Origin: Desmonostoc vinosum HA7617-LM4 | GTDB taxonomy: Bacteria > Cyanobacteriota > Cyanobacteriia > Cyanobacteriales > Nostocaceae | Assembly (NCBI GenBank): GCA_019359515.1 | Contig: JAHHHC010000002.1 | Coordinates: 310,001-374,000, forward strand | Length of the DNA: 64,000 bases | Direction of reading: 5' to 3' | Shown here: positions 16,986-25,360 of the stretch, one piece after another | Layout of the letters: each line of letters starts with the position of its first letter | Position numbering within the stretch: position 1 is the stretch's first letter | Program-made: the position numbers and the translations under genes | Notes under the pieces: model-generated | Told to the model about the DNA's origin: nothing | What the model saw: the letters and a program-made list of their open reading frames with translations, nothing else | Database searches by the model: none

Positions 16986-17534
16986 ATGAAATTAACTCAA
17001 AAGCTGGGTATCGTTACTACTGCTGTGGTAGCGATAAGCTTGAGTGTTGCAGAGGCTCTACCAGTCTACGCGGTTACACTCAACTTTGATTGGACTGGTA
17101 AAGCGGGGTATTCGGCTCAAGGTTTTTTTACCTACGATGAAACTCTAGGTGATGCAATCATTGATGAATCCAAACTTCAATCGCTAACCGTTTCTTTTTT
17201 TGATCCTAGTAAAAAACTATTGAATAGTTTGACCTCAGTTAACAATGGCAGCATTGTTTATAATTTTTTAGATTTCAACTACAACACAAATACGAAGGCT
17301 TTGTTTGGTTATTTTGATGTCGGTCAGGATAACGGGCAAAGTACAGATTATTATTTGTTTGGAAATATTGGTAATAAGCTTCGTTTGAGAAACCCTATTG
17401 CAGGAACAATAGATCAAAACGATGGATTAATTAATCCAGTACCTGAGCCATTAACAACAGGTGCCACAGTTATTGCCGCTGGCATCGGCTGGCTGGTGAA
17501 GCATAAGCAAGCTGCTACGAGAACTAAAGCTTAA
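16986..17534 (+). CDS. PEP-CTERM sorting-domain protein
   Basis: A 182-residue exported protein. The signal peptide is residues 1-28 (VVAISLSVAEALPVYA). The C-terminus has NPVPEPLTTGA (motif near 150), a hydrophobic segment TVIAAGIGWLV and basic tail KHKQAATRTKA, the three-part PEP-CTERM signal recognised by exosortases. The middle (LNFDWTGKAGYSAQGFFTYDE) is a short beta-rich domain seen in many cyanobacterial PEP-CTERM proteins. Function is probably extracellular matrix or envelope. A similar protein lies at 52927-53484. No exosortase is in the window. Confidence 0.85.
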   Translation: MKLTQKLGIVTTAVVAISLSVAEALPVYAVTLNFDWTGKAGYSAQGFFTYDETLGDAIIDESKLQSLTVSFFDPSKKLLNSLTSVNNGSIVYNFLDFNYNTNTKALFGYFDVGQDNGQSTDYYLFGNIGNKLRLRNPIAGTIDQNDGLINPVPEPLTTGATVIAAGIGWLVKHKQAATRTKA

Positions 17535-17541
17535 TTACTAT

Positions 17542-17686
17542 TAGGAATCTGACTTGATTCATGAAATTATTCGCGTAGGTAGGGAGTAGGGAGTAGGGAG
17601 TGGGGAGTGGGGAGTAGGGAGTAGGGAATCAAATTTTTCGAGGTATACGGAGTTTTTTTAGCAATCAAATAGGAGTTCTATAGACT
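17542..17686. repeat. Family E dispersed repeat, copy 1
   Basis: Starts TAGGAATCTGACTTGATT, has a heptamer tract at 17580-17627 and ends AATCAAATAGGAGTTCTATA. The same left and right parts occur at 53641-53764 around a different middle; a partial reverse copy is at 49984-50000. Confidence 0.8.
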
Positions 17687-17750
17687 GAACGCAAACATCA
17701 AGCTAGAAACCCATGTGATCAATCACACAAAGATGACATGAAAATCTCTT

Positions 17751-17783
<33 letters not shown>

Positions 17784-17793
17784 CACCTCTTAT

Positions 17794-18016
17794 GGGTAGG
17801 TTTTTTAGATTTCGCGTTTTGGTTGACGCGCTTACGCGGGGACACGGTGAGACAGCGAGTAAAGGAGGGTTTCCCTCCGCAGGCGACTGCAAACCCGTTC
17901 GCTGAAAGCGTTCCCGTTCGCGCAGCGTCTCCGATAGGAGAAGGGTAGGGGGACGTGGAGAAAGATTTCGGAACGAAAAAATAGGTTTTTTCAGACTGAA
18001 TATGAAAAACCTACCC
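17794..18016. mobile_element. MITE-like element, family A, copy 2 (inverted, longer)
   Basis: Same ends as 8613-8732 but in the opposite orientation. Its length is 223 bp because about 100 extra GC-rich bases sit in the middle (17845-17955). Heptamer tracts lie on both flanks (17754-17787 and 18027-18062). Confidence 0.85.
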
Positions 18017-18094
18017 TTGAAAGCCACTCCCTACTCCCCACTCCCCACTCCCTACTCCCCACTTACAAAGTAAAAATCAAACAAGGATAATAGT

Positions 18095-19555
18095 GTGAAA
18101 CGCCAGCTAACAAAATATTCTAAACTGTTAATTTTTTTCGTTTGTACAACGTTTGTTGTCTTTTTCGGTCAGATAGTTATTGCTCAGGGTAACTATAACC
18201 CAAGCAATCAGGGAAAGCAGAATGTAGAACTGATTGTGGGTGGTGATTTTGTCGTCACCATGAACGATGCACAACCTGTGATTAAAGATGGTGCGATCGC
18301 CATCAAAAACGGCAAAATTGTTGCTGTGAATACACAAAACAAAATCATGGCATCCTACAGAGCTAAAAGAATGTTGCCAGGTGAGGGGATGGTACTGATG
18401 CCAGGTCTTGTCAACGGTCACTCTCACTCAGCGATGGTTCTGTTTCGTGGTCTTGCGGACGATTTAGCGTTGGAGGATTGGCTACAAAATTACATCTTCC
18501 CAGCAGAAGCGAAGTTTGTTGATGAAAATTTTGTTCGTGTTGGTGAACAGCTTGCTTGTTGGGAGATGATCCGCGGCGGTACAACGACATTTGTTGATAT
18601 GTATTTCAAGTCAGATGTTGCCGCTAAAGTAGTTGATGAGTGCGGCTTACGCGCCATTATCACAGGCTCATCAATAGATTTTCCCAGCCCTGGTTTTCAA
18701 GGATGGGATGATGCATTTGCCGCGTCGGTGGATTTTGTCAAACGCTGGAAGGATAAGCACCCACGGATTACACCAGCTATTGCTCCCCATGCTCCCTACA
18801 CAGTTTCACCAGAACATCTTGTCCAAGCGATTCGAGCGGCACGTCATTATGATGTGCCGCTGACGATTCACTTAGCGGAAACACAAACCGAAGTTAAAGA
18901 CGTTCAAAACCGTTATGGTGCAACGCCAGTACAACATCTAGAAAATCTCGGCTTTCTTGACCCGCGTGTCTTTGCCGCGCACGTTGTTTGGCCTAACGAA
19001 AGTGAAATTGCTCTACTGGCGAAACGAGGCGTTGGTGTAATTCACAATCCTGACTCAAATTTGAAGCTGGCTTCTGGCTTTGCACCAATTCCGGCGATGC
19101 TGAAAGCCGGAATTAAGGTTGGTTTAGGTACAGATGGAGCTGCGTCAAACAACGTTCTTGATATGTGGAAGGCAATCCGACTTACCGCCCTGATTCATAA
19201 AGGGACAACTCTTGATCCTACTGCTGTACCTGCTAAGACAGTTTTGCGTATGGCGACACTCGGCAGTGCTGAAGCATTAGGCTTAGCAGATAAAATTGGC
19301 GCGATTAAGGTGGGACTCCAAGCAGATGTCATTCAAGTTAAATTTCAAGAACCTCACCTAATCCCGCTTTACGATGTGATTTCGCATTTGGTTTATGCAG
19401 CTGATGCCCAAGATGTTGATACTGTCATTGTCAATGGACAAGTTTTAATGCACAAACGCGATATGTTAACGCTTGACCCTGAGAGAATTCGCCGTGAAGC
19501 TACCTCAATTGCCCAAAAGATTGACGCTGAGGTCAGACCGTTAAATAATTCGTAA
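18095..19555 (+). CDS. Exported MtaD/TrzN-type amidohydrolase (methylthioadenosine/S-adenosylhomocysteine deaminase-like)
   Basis: A 486-residue metal-dependent hydrolase starting at GTG 18095, with AAGGA just upstream. Residues 1-31 form a signal peptide (KLLIFFVCTTFVVFFGQIVIA), unusual because most MtaD enzymes are cytoplasmic. Metal ligands: His109 and His111 in NGHSHSAM, a histidine in TIHLAET, one in AAHVVWP and an Asp in GLGTDGAASNN. These are the subtype III amidohydrolase residues of the chlorohydrolase/deaminase group. Substrate cannot be assigned; a nucleoside or pterin-like amine is possible. A shared perfect terminator follows the gene. Confidence 0.85.
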   Translation: MKRQLTKYSKLLIFFVCTTFVVFFGQIVIAQGNYNPSNQGKQNVELIVGGDFVVTMNDAQPVIKDGAIAIKNGKIVAVNTQNKIMASYRAKRMLPGEGMVLMPGLVNGHSHSAMVLFRGLADDLALEDWLQNYIFPAEAKFVDENFVRVGEQLACWEMIRGGTTTFVDMYFKSDVAAKVVDECGLRAIITGSSIDFPSPGFQGWDDAFAASVDFVKRWKDKHPRITPAIAPHAPYTVSPEHLVQAIRAARHYDVPLTIHLAETQTEVKDVQNRYGATPVQHLENLGFLDPRVFAAHVVWPNESEIALLAKRGVGVIHNPDSNLKLASGFAPIPAMLKAGIKVGLGTDGAASNNVLDMWKAIRLTALIHKGTTLDPTAVPAKTVLRMATLGSAEALGLADKIGAIKVGLQADVIQVKFQEPHLIPLYDVISHLVYAADAQDVDTVIVNGQVLMHKRDMLTLDPERIRREATSIAQKIDAEVRPLNNS

Positions 19556-19564
19556 TTCGTAATT

Positions 19565-19663
19565 CGTAATGACGTGACGCTCCTGTGTCGCTCTAAGCGA
19601 AGCTATGCCGCAGGCTTGACTCTAACGCTATCGCGGACTCGCTACCGCTGCGAAGCACGTAAT
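19565..19663. repeat. 99-bp dispersed repeat, copy 2
   Basis: Same length and order as 11168-11266 with scattered substitutions; it starts nine bases after the amidohydrolase stop codon and is followed by ACGGAACTTGTTAA, the tail of the 34-bp repeat. Confidence 0.85.
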
Positions 19664-19675
19664 ACGGAACTTGTT

Positions 19676-19709
19676 AAAAAACCCTCCTCAGCATAGAGGA
19701 GGGTTTTTT
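19676..19709. terminator. Bidirectional intrinsic terminator
   Basis: AAAAAACCCTCCTC (19676-19689) and GAGGAGGGTTTTTT (19696-19709) pair perfectly over 14 bp with loop AGCATA. It serves the convergent amidohydrolase (+) and PRC-barrel (-) genes; the latter ends three bases away. Confidence 0.95.
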
Positions 19710-19711
19710 AA

Positions 19712-20710
19712 TTAATATCCGCCTTCTTCTTCGTATTCTGGCTGTCGCTCTTTGACTTTTTTAGGAATATTTACAGGTTTTGGTGCATCATCCCAAGCAT
19801 CGCTGTCTACATCGTCGTCATAATCATCGTAATCATCGGTGTAGGGTTTGCTGTAGGAAGGTTGAGATTCATACTTTGGCTGCTGTTGATATCTATCCCT
19901 ACTTGTGGCTTCACTCCAGTTATCTTCTTCTTCGTCTTCTTCGTATTGAATCGATTCATACTGGCGTGCTTTCATTACCTGGCGCTGTGGTCTTTCTTCT
20001 TCTACATAGTCTTCGTGCCATTCTTCTTCCTCTTGTGCCACGGGTTCGGGAGTCCGAACTCTGGGCTTGGGTGGCTGCAATGGTACTCCACTGGGTAGTT
20101 GATTGGCTGGCGATACTGTGCGAGGGGCGCTATAGCCGTATTCTTCATCGGCGTCTCGCTCCCACGGGGCTTTACCAATGCCCAAGCGCTCTAGTAAGCC
20201 AACTGTTAGTTGGTTCGCTCGTTCTTCGGCTCCCTCAACTACTATCAATCTATTAGGGCCAGTACTAATGATTTCCTCTACCGACAATTCATAAGTACTC
20301 AGAAATTGGTCGGGGATTTGAGGCAATCCCAGAGTAGCGATGACGATGGATTCAATCTTACCTGTTTCGCCGTTGAACTTGAAGCCCCGCACTCTACCTA
20401 AAACTTCGCCTGTTTCTGTAATTACTTCCCAGTTAATTAAGTTACTGAGAGTGTCAACATCAACGTCTTCAATGGCATCCTCGTTATCAACTAAGATGAC
20501 ATCGCCAATTTGATTGATGTTGTTGAGGTACATGTAGCGCGGCAGACCAGAAATAGAGATCAGGCTGTCTCGCAAACCAAGAGCCACAACCTCTCTTTGA
20601 TCGATATCAACCCAGACTTGACTTACGATCCCTAACCGCTTGCCGTTGTCGCGGGTAATTACCTGGGTATTCAATATGTCGGAACGCCTAATTATCTGTT
20701 CAGAGGTCAT
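19712..20710 (-). CDS. PRC-barrel domain protein with acidic tail
   Basis: A 332-residue protein. Residues 1-80 and about 90-160 are two PRC-barrel domains (RSDILNTQVITRDNGKRLG, VDIDQREVVALGLRDS; LINWEVITETGEVLGRVRGF). The C-terminal half is disordered and acidic with basic patches (EEEEWHEDYVEEERPQR, DDYDDYDDDVDSDAWDD). PRC barrels often act as docking modules in photosynthetic membranes or RNA processing; here the role is unknown. It lies next to smc on the same strand with a 58-bp gap between its start and the smc stop, so co-transcription is possible. Confidence 0.82.
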   Translation of the reverse strand: MTSEQIIRRSDILNTQVITRDNGKRLGIVSQVWVDIDQREVVALGLRDSLISISGLPRYMYLNNINQIGDVILVDNEDAIEDVDVDTLSNLINWEVITETGEVLGRVRGFKFNGETGKIESIVIATLGLPQIPDQFLSTYELSVEEIISTGPNRLIVVEGAEERANQLTVGLLERLGIGKAPWERDADEEYGYSAPRTVSPANQLPSGVPLQPPKPRVRTPEPVAQEEEEWHEDYVEEERPQRQVMKARQYESIQYEEDEEEDNWSEATSRDRYQQQPKYESQPSYSKPYTDDYDDYDDDVDSDAWDDAPKPVNIPKKVKERQPEYEEEGGY

Positions 20711-20768
20711 TCTATACGGAGTCCTGATCTCGAATCCGGTTTATCTATACACTATTATTAACAAAAAC

Positions 20769-23700
20769 TCAAGCAGATGTATTAGAGGATTGTAACTTAA
20801 TACCCAAAACTTGGGTGTAAGCTCCCCGCGCTTGAGTCACGCCTATTGTGCGTTCGGCTGATTCTATCATCGGACGACGCAAACTCACAACTATAAATTG
20901 AGCTTGTTGTGCCTGTTGTTTAATCATTTTAGCTAATCGTTCTACGTTTGCCCCATCCAAAAACATATCAACTTCGTCGAAGGCGTAAAATGGCGATGGG
21001 CGGTAGCGTTGCAGAGCAAAAATAAAGCTTAAGGCTGTGAGTGATTTTTCGCCCCCAGACATGGAAGCTAGTCTTTGCACTGGTTTGCCTTTGGGGTGGG
21101 CGACTAAATTCAAACCACTACTAAACGGATCTTCGAGATTGTCGAGTTGTAGATAGCCGTCACCATCAGAAAGGATAGCAAAAATTGATTGAAAGTTTTC
21201 GTTGACGGCATCGAAGGCTTCTTTAAAAGCACGCTGGCGTAATGTCGTAAAGTTTTCAATTCGCAAAAGTAACTCAGTTCGCTCTGCTTCTAATGTCTGT
21301 AGTTTTTGTGTCAGTTCTTGGAGGCGGTTTTGGGTGCGTTCGTATTCTTCTAATGCCAGCATATTTACTGGTTCCATCGCTTGTAAACGTTTGGTAAGCG
21401 ATCGCAATTCTTTCTGCAATTCTTCCAAATCCACTTGATCTGGCACTTCTGGTAAGGGATCAGGCAATTCTATTGCTACGGTTTGCAGTTGTGCTTGTAA
21501 GGCAATTAGTTCCTCCCGGCGCTTGTGCTGGGTTTCTTGCAGTTTTTCTAGTTCCCATTCCAATTGTTGTTGACGCAAAAGATGCGATCGCACTTCCTGT
21601 TCTGTGGCGTCGCGTTTTTGTTTTTCTTCTCCTAAATTCTGTTCCATTTCACTCAACTTAGTTCGGATTTCAGCGATTTGAGTGCTGAGTGCTGAGTGCT
21701 GAGTGCTGAGTGTGTTGATTTGATTTTGTTGCGTCTGTTGCTCTTGATGATATTGAGAAATTCGCTCCTCGGCTTCTTGGATGCGTTCTTGCAAACGCTG
21801 TTGCTGATTTTCGAGATTTTTTAATCTTTGCTCAGCTTCCCGTAATGCCGTGTCTTTTTGTTGTAATTGTTGCTCTTGATTTTTAATTATGGCTTGGATT
21901 TGTTGCCATTCACTGGGGGTTTGCGAGGCTTCTAACTCTGCTAAAACATGTCGCAATTGTTGCAGTTGAGTTTCTTGTTCTGGTAATTCCCCTGATAAAA
22001 CTGCCAAGCGAGATTGAGCATGAGCTAATTTTTCGCTGTTTTGTGTCAGTTGCGATCGCGTCCCTTCTAGCTGGGCGCTCAAACTCTTAATTTCTTTGTG
22101 TAACTGTTCTAGTTGCAGTTGCTGTTCTCGCCTTGCCTGTCGGGCTTCTGTGAGTTCTTGCGATAGGGCTTTTGTCTTAGTTGACAAAGAGGCGATCGCT
22201 TCAGTACAACGCTCTATAATCCGCTCAATATCCACCAAGCGGTTTTTCAAAGCAATTGCCTCATCAGATTCCGCCGCTTCCGCATTGCCAAACCGCAACG
22301 CCGAACGTTGGGTATTACTACCGCCAGTCATCGCCCCACTAGTTTCCAGCAGTTCCCCATCCAAAGTGACAATGCGATATAACCCTAAGTTTTTTCGCGC
22401 CGCTTCCAGATTGGCAAACACCACCGTGTTCCCGAAAACATAGCTAAATACATCTTTATAACGGCGATCGCAATCGATTAAATTCACAGCATAGTTAACA
22501 AAACCACCAGCCAGACGCAGCGTTGCATCTTGGGTAAACTTGGGTGCATGAATCTTATTTAGCGGTAAGAAAGTTGCCCTCCCTGCACGCTTCTGCTTCA
22601 GCAATTCAATTCCGGCGGCGCCAATCCCATCATCCTCCACCACAATATGTCCCAAGCGTCCCCCAGCGGCAATTTCCAAAGCTAATTGATAGCGGGGTTC
22701 CACCCTGCCCAACTGCACAACTAACCCACAAACCCCCGGTATTCCCGATTGTAAGATAACTTTACTTGCTTGAGTACCTTGTACCTCTTGCTGCGCTTGC
22801 GCTTGCGCCTCTAGTTTATCTAAAGAGCGTTGTTTTTCCCGTTGTTCTTGCAAAAGCCGCCTTTGAGTATCCTGTTGGATTTGCAGTTCTTGTTCAGTGG
22901 CTGCGAGATTTTGGGCTAAATTTTGGATGGGTTCGCTGGAAGTATTAAATTCTATTTCAATCTCTTGACACTCAGCCTGTTTTTCTAATGATTGAGGTTC
23001 TAAAGTTGCAACCAGCTGAGTTTGCTCCTGGACAAGCTGTTGTAGCTGATTATACCTCTCATTCAGTTGTGCTTGCTCCGTGCGTTGTGGTTCAACAGTT
23101 TGCAGCAAAGTTTCAATTTGTCGATTTAGCGCCGTTTGTTGTTGTACCCAAGCCTCAGAAGCCGAGGCAATTTCGGCCGCGGCAGCGCGAGAACCTTCCA
23201 AAGCCTGCTGTGCTTCATCTCGTTGCTGCTGACAGTAAACAATAGATTGCCTTTCCACATCTTGTGTTTCAGCAATTTGTCCCAAAGAACATTGGTGTTG
23301 TTCAACCTCCTGCTGAGTTTGCACCAGACGCTTCGCAGTTTCTTGGCGAGCAGTTTCCAAATCCGTTTGTTGACGTTGGAGTTGCTTACGTTCCGCCTCT
23401 TGAGTCGCAAGAGTAGATTGCACCGCCAACAATTCCTCTTCCCCCAACGCCTTCACATGGGCATTGAGTTGATCCAACAGGGCGGTTTTTTGAGCAATTT
23501 CCGTATTTAAACTAGTGAGTTGGCTTGTCAGTTCCCCATGATTGCGATCGCCCGTTTGAATTTGCGTAGCTAAACTTTCCTGCTGTGCTTGCAGAGAACG
23601 CCAAGATAAAACCGCCTCCCAAGACTGCTTATGTAAAAACTCCGTGCGTAGCCTTTGATACTTCTCCGCCTTCGCCCGATCTTGAGAAAGGCGATCGCGT

Positions 23701-24386
23701 TGTGCAGTTAACTCCGTCTCAATAATCCGACAGCTATCTTCCTTCTCCTTCACCTCATCCAGAGTAGACTTAGCTTGATTAATTTTGCGATCGAACGCTG
23801 CCACCCCAGCCAACTCATCAATAATTTCCCGACGTTCCTTAGCATTCATCGAGATAATGCTAGTCACATCCCCTTGCAGCACCACATTATAGCCTTCAGG
23901 ATAAATCCTGAGACTCTCCAACTCCTCATGCAACTCCGTCAGCGTACAGCTAACACCATTGACATAATAATTCGACGTATAACTACCTTGATGAGTCACG
24001 CGTAACTTTCTCGTGACACTCCATTCAGCTAGGGAATCGGGAGTAGGGAGTGGGGAGTCGGGACTCTCTGCGCCTTCCTCACTCTGCGACTCTGCGCCTC
24101 TGCGTGAGAAATCTTCCCCTGACAAATCAAACGTCACAGTGACGCTAGCCTCAATCGCGGCACGTCCCCTAGCAGTTTGAGCATTATTTACCAAATCCGG
24201 CAAGCGATCAGCCCGCATTCCCTTAGAACTGGCAAGTCCGAGGCAAAATAGCAGCGCGTCTAGAATATTAGACTTACCCGAACCATTTGGCCCAGATATG
24301 ACAGTAAACCCCGGCAGCAAAGGGACAGAGGTTGTGCCACCGAAGGATTTGAAGTTGGTAAGTTCCACGCGCTTGACATGCACCAT
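20769..24386 (-). CDS. smc: Chromosome segregation protein SMC
   Basis: A 1205-residue SMC ATPase that compacts and segregates chromosomes. The N-terminal head has Walker A SGPNGSGKSN (31-40); the hinge is around residues 540-700 (GVCGLVVQLGRVEPRYQLAL, SGAMTGGSN); the C-terminal head has the signature SMSGGEKSLTAL and Walker B PFYAFDEVDMFLDGANV. Long Gln/Glu-rich coiled coils lie between. Two segments come from dispersed repeats: residues 94-119 (RRGAESQSEEGAES, PLPTPDSLAEW) and STQHSALSTQ in the coiled coil, from GAGTGCT heptamers. Both keep the frame. Length is slightly above the usual 1,190 or so. Confidence 0.96.
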   Translation of the reverse strand: MVHVKRVELTNFKSFGGTTSVPLLPGFTVISGPNGSGKSNILDALLFCLGLASSKGMRADRLPDLVNNAQTARGRAAIEASVTVTFDLSGEDFSRRGAESQSEEGAESPDSPLPTPDSLAEWSVTRKLRVTHQGSYTSNYYVNGVSCTLTELHEELESLRIYPEGYNVVLQGDVTSIISMNAKERREIIDELAGVAAFDRKINQAKSTLDEVKEKEDSCRIIETELTAQRDRLSQDRAKAEKYQRLRTEFLHKQSWEAVLSWRSLQAQQESLATQIQTGDRNHGELTSQLTSLNTEIAQKTALLDQLNAHVKALGEEELLAVQSTLATQEAERKQLQRQQTDLETARQETAKRLVQTQQEVEQHQCSLGQIAETQDVERQSIVYCQQQRDEAQQALEGSRAAAAEIASASEAWVQQQTALNRQIETLLQTVEPQRTEQAQLNERYNQLQQLVQEQTQLVATLEPQSLEKQAECQEIEIEFNTSSEPIQNLAQNLAATEQELQIQQDTQRRLLQEQREKQRSLDKLEAQAQAQQEVQGTQASKVILQSGIPGVCGLVVQLGRVEPRYQLALEIAAGGRLGHIVVEDDGIGAAGIELLKQKRAGRATFLPLNKIHAPKFTQDATLRLAGGFVNYAVNLIDCDRRYKDVFSYVFGNTVVFANLEAARKNLGLYRIVTLDGELLETSGAMTGGSNTQRSALRFGNAEAAESDEAIALKNRLVDIERIIERCTEAIASLSTKTKALSQELTEARQARREQQLQLEQLHKEIKSLSAQLEGTRSQLTQNSEKLAHAQSRLAVLSGELPEQETQLQQLRHVLAELEASQTPSEWQQIQAIIKNQEQQLQQKDTALREAEQRLKNLENQQQRLQERIQEAEERISQYHQEQQTQQNQINTLSTQHSALSTQIAEIRTKLSEMEQNLGEEKQKRDATEQEVRSHLLRQQQLEWELEKLQETQHKRREELIALQAQLQTVAIELPDPLPEVPDQVDLEELQKELRSLTKRLQAMEPVNMLALEEYERTQNRLQELTQKLQTLEAERTELLLRIENFTTLRQRAFKEAFDAVNENFQSIFAILSDGDGYLQLDNLEDPFSSGLNLVAHPKGKPVQRLASMSGGEKSLTALSFIFALQRYRPSPFYAFDEVDMFLDGANVERLAKMIKQQAQQAQFIVVSLRRPMIESAERTIGVTQARGAYTQVLGIKLQSSNTSA
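24037..24108. repeat. Dispersed repeat inside the smc coding sequence
   Basis: Holds a GGGAGTAGGGAGTGGGGAGT heptamer tract followed by CTCTGCGCCTCTGCGTGAG (24090-24108), an exact inverted match of 58178-58196 in an intergenic region. Encodes SMC residues about 94-119, in a loop of the head domain. Confidence 0.8.
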
Positions 24387-24574
24387 AGGCGCTGGTTAAC
24401 TGGGCTAATGAAGAACAAGTGTATCAATTAATTACAGATTCGCAAGAGGGTAGCAGGGAGAATTCAAGATTATCGAATCGCAGAGGAAGTTAGTAAGGTG
24501 TCTCAGGAAAGAGAAACCCTTAAGAACCCAAGAAATTATTCATACTGACACACCTTACATATTGGAAAAGAAAA

Positions 24575-24955
24575 TTATTGCATCTCTAACAGTTGTATCA
24601 CCTGCTCAAGTTTCATTTTGGTTGTATGTAACGCTAGCAGTTTTTCTTGGTTATATCTATCTGGGTAGTTCATTTTCATTCCCTCCATGGTGACTCTAAT
24701 CAATGCTGCTTGTTCATCAGTGGGTGAGTTCATCTCGTTTGCGATCGCTATCAGCGACTGAATGGCAGTAAACCCAGGTAGCCTTAATCCTCTATCTTGC
24801 CTGAGTTGCTGTAGTGCTAGTTGTGGGAATGCCATCAAAGAAACGATATAGCTTGTTTTATATCCTGAGTTGCCAGTTGGTTTAATACCGTATCTAGCGC
24901 ATAGGATTCTTAGCTGTGCAACGGTTAAGACTTCAAGTTCGGAACGCGTGAACAT
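24575..24955 (-). CDS. Conserved hypothetical protein with SAP-like N-terminus
   Basis: A 126-residue protein of unknown function. Residues 5-40 (SELEVLTVAQLRILCARYG, then TSYIVSLMA) resemble a SAP-type helix-extended-loop-helix, a fold that often binds DNA; this is a weak resemblance. The rest is helical (PTDEQAALIRVTMEGMKMNY, KMKLEQVIQLLEMQ). It is upstream of smc on the same strand, 188 bp away, too far to claim an operon. ATG 24955 is the only sensible start. Confidence 0.6.
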   Translation of the reverse strand: MFTRSELEVLTVAQLRILCARYGIKPTGNSGYKTSYIVSLMAFPQLALQQLRQDRGLRLPGFTAIQSLIAIANEMNSPTDEQAALIRVTMEGMKMNYPDRYNQEKLLALHTTKMKLEQVIQLLEMQ

Positions 24956-25084
24956 AAAATAGAGTTACCTCTTGATCAAAGTGGTATCGGTGGTGAACCA
25001 GTTTTCCAGGCTAAGAACACCACCGATTTAAAACTTTATCTATATGCGCGCTTATCCCTCAAGTCTTATTTATATTTCTCAATA

Positions 25085-25276
25085 ATGCCCAATCCTAAAG
25101 GGAATCCTGACAACCTAGAACCACTACAGCCAAAAGGTGAAGAGTCACTTACAGCAAATCTCAGCTTTCGTGTTAGCGAAAGAATGAAAGAAGAGGTAAA
25201 AAAACAAGATAACCCTGCTGAATTCTGTAGAGAAGCTATCCAAGAGAAACTAGACAAGAACAAAAAAGAAAAATAA
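25085..25276 (+). CDS. Small conserved hypothetical protein (MPNPKGNP family)
   Basis: A 63-residue charged protein: MPNPKGNPDNLEPLQPKGEE, then LSFRVSERMKEEVKKQDN and FCREAIQEKLDKNKKEK. The strand (LTANLSFRVSE) followed by two helices hints at a ribbon-helix-helix-like protein, perhaps an antitoxin-type regulator or accessory protein; I have no firm match. I recall similar short proteins in Nostoc-type genomes. The start of a second copy is found directly after it. Confidence 0.65.
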   Translation: MPNPKGNPDNLEPLQPKGEESLTANLSFRVSERMKEEVKKQDNPAEFCREAIQEKLDKNKKEK

Positions 25277-25290
25277 AAACAACTTTTTAA

Positions 25291-25326
25291 ATGCCTAATC
25301 CTAAAGGTAATCCAGAAAATTTATAA
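25291..25326 (+). pseudogene. Remnant of a second MPNPKGNP-family gene
   Basis: ATG 25291 opens 11 codons, MPNPKGNPENL, then a stop. Nine of the first eleven residues match the start of the intact gene 15 bp upstream (MPNPKGNPDNL). It looks like a tandem duplication that has lost everything beyond its N-terminus. Confidence 0.7.
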
Positions 25327-25360
25327 CCGGGTATTCTCAAATCAATTTGCAAGCTATAAT

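Noticed and set aside
19780-20256. Plus-strand 158-codon frame opposite the PRC-barrel gene
   Set aside because: Antisense of the acidic, low-complexity tail; composition (His/Leu-rich) is not protein-like and there is no ribosome site.
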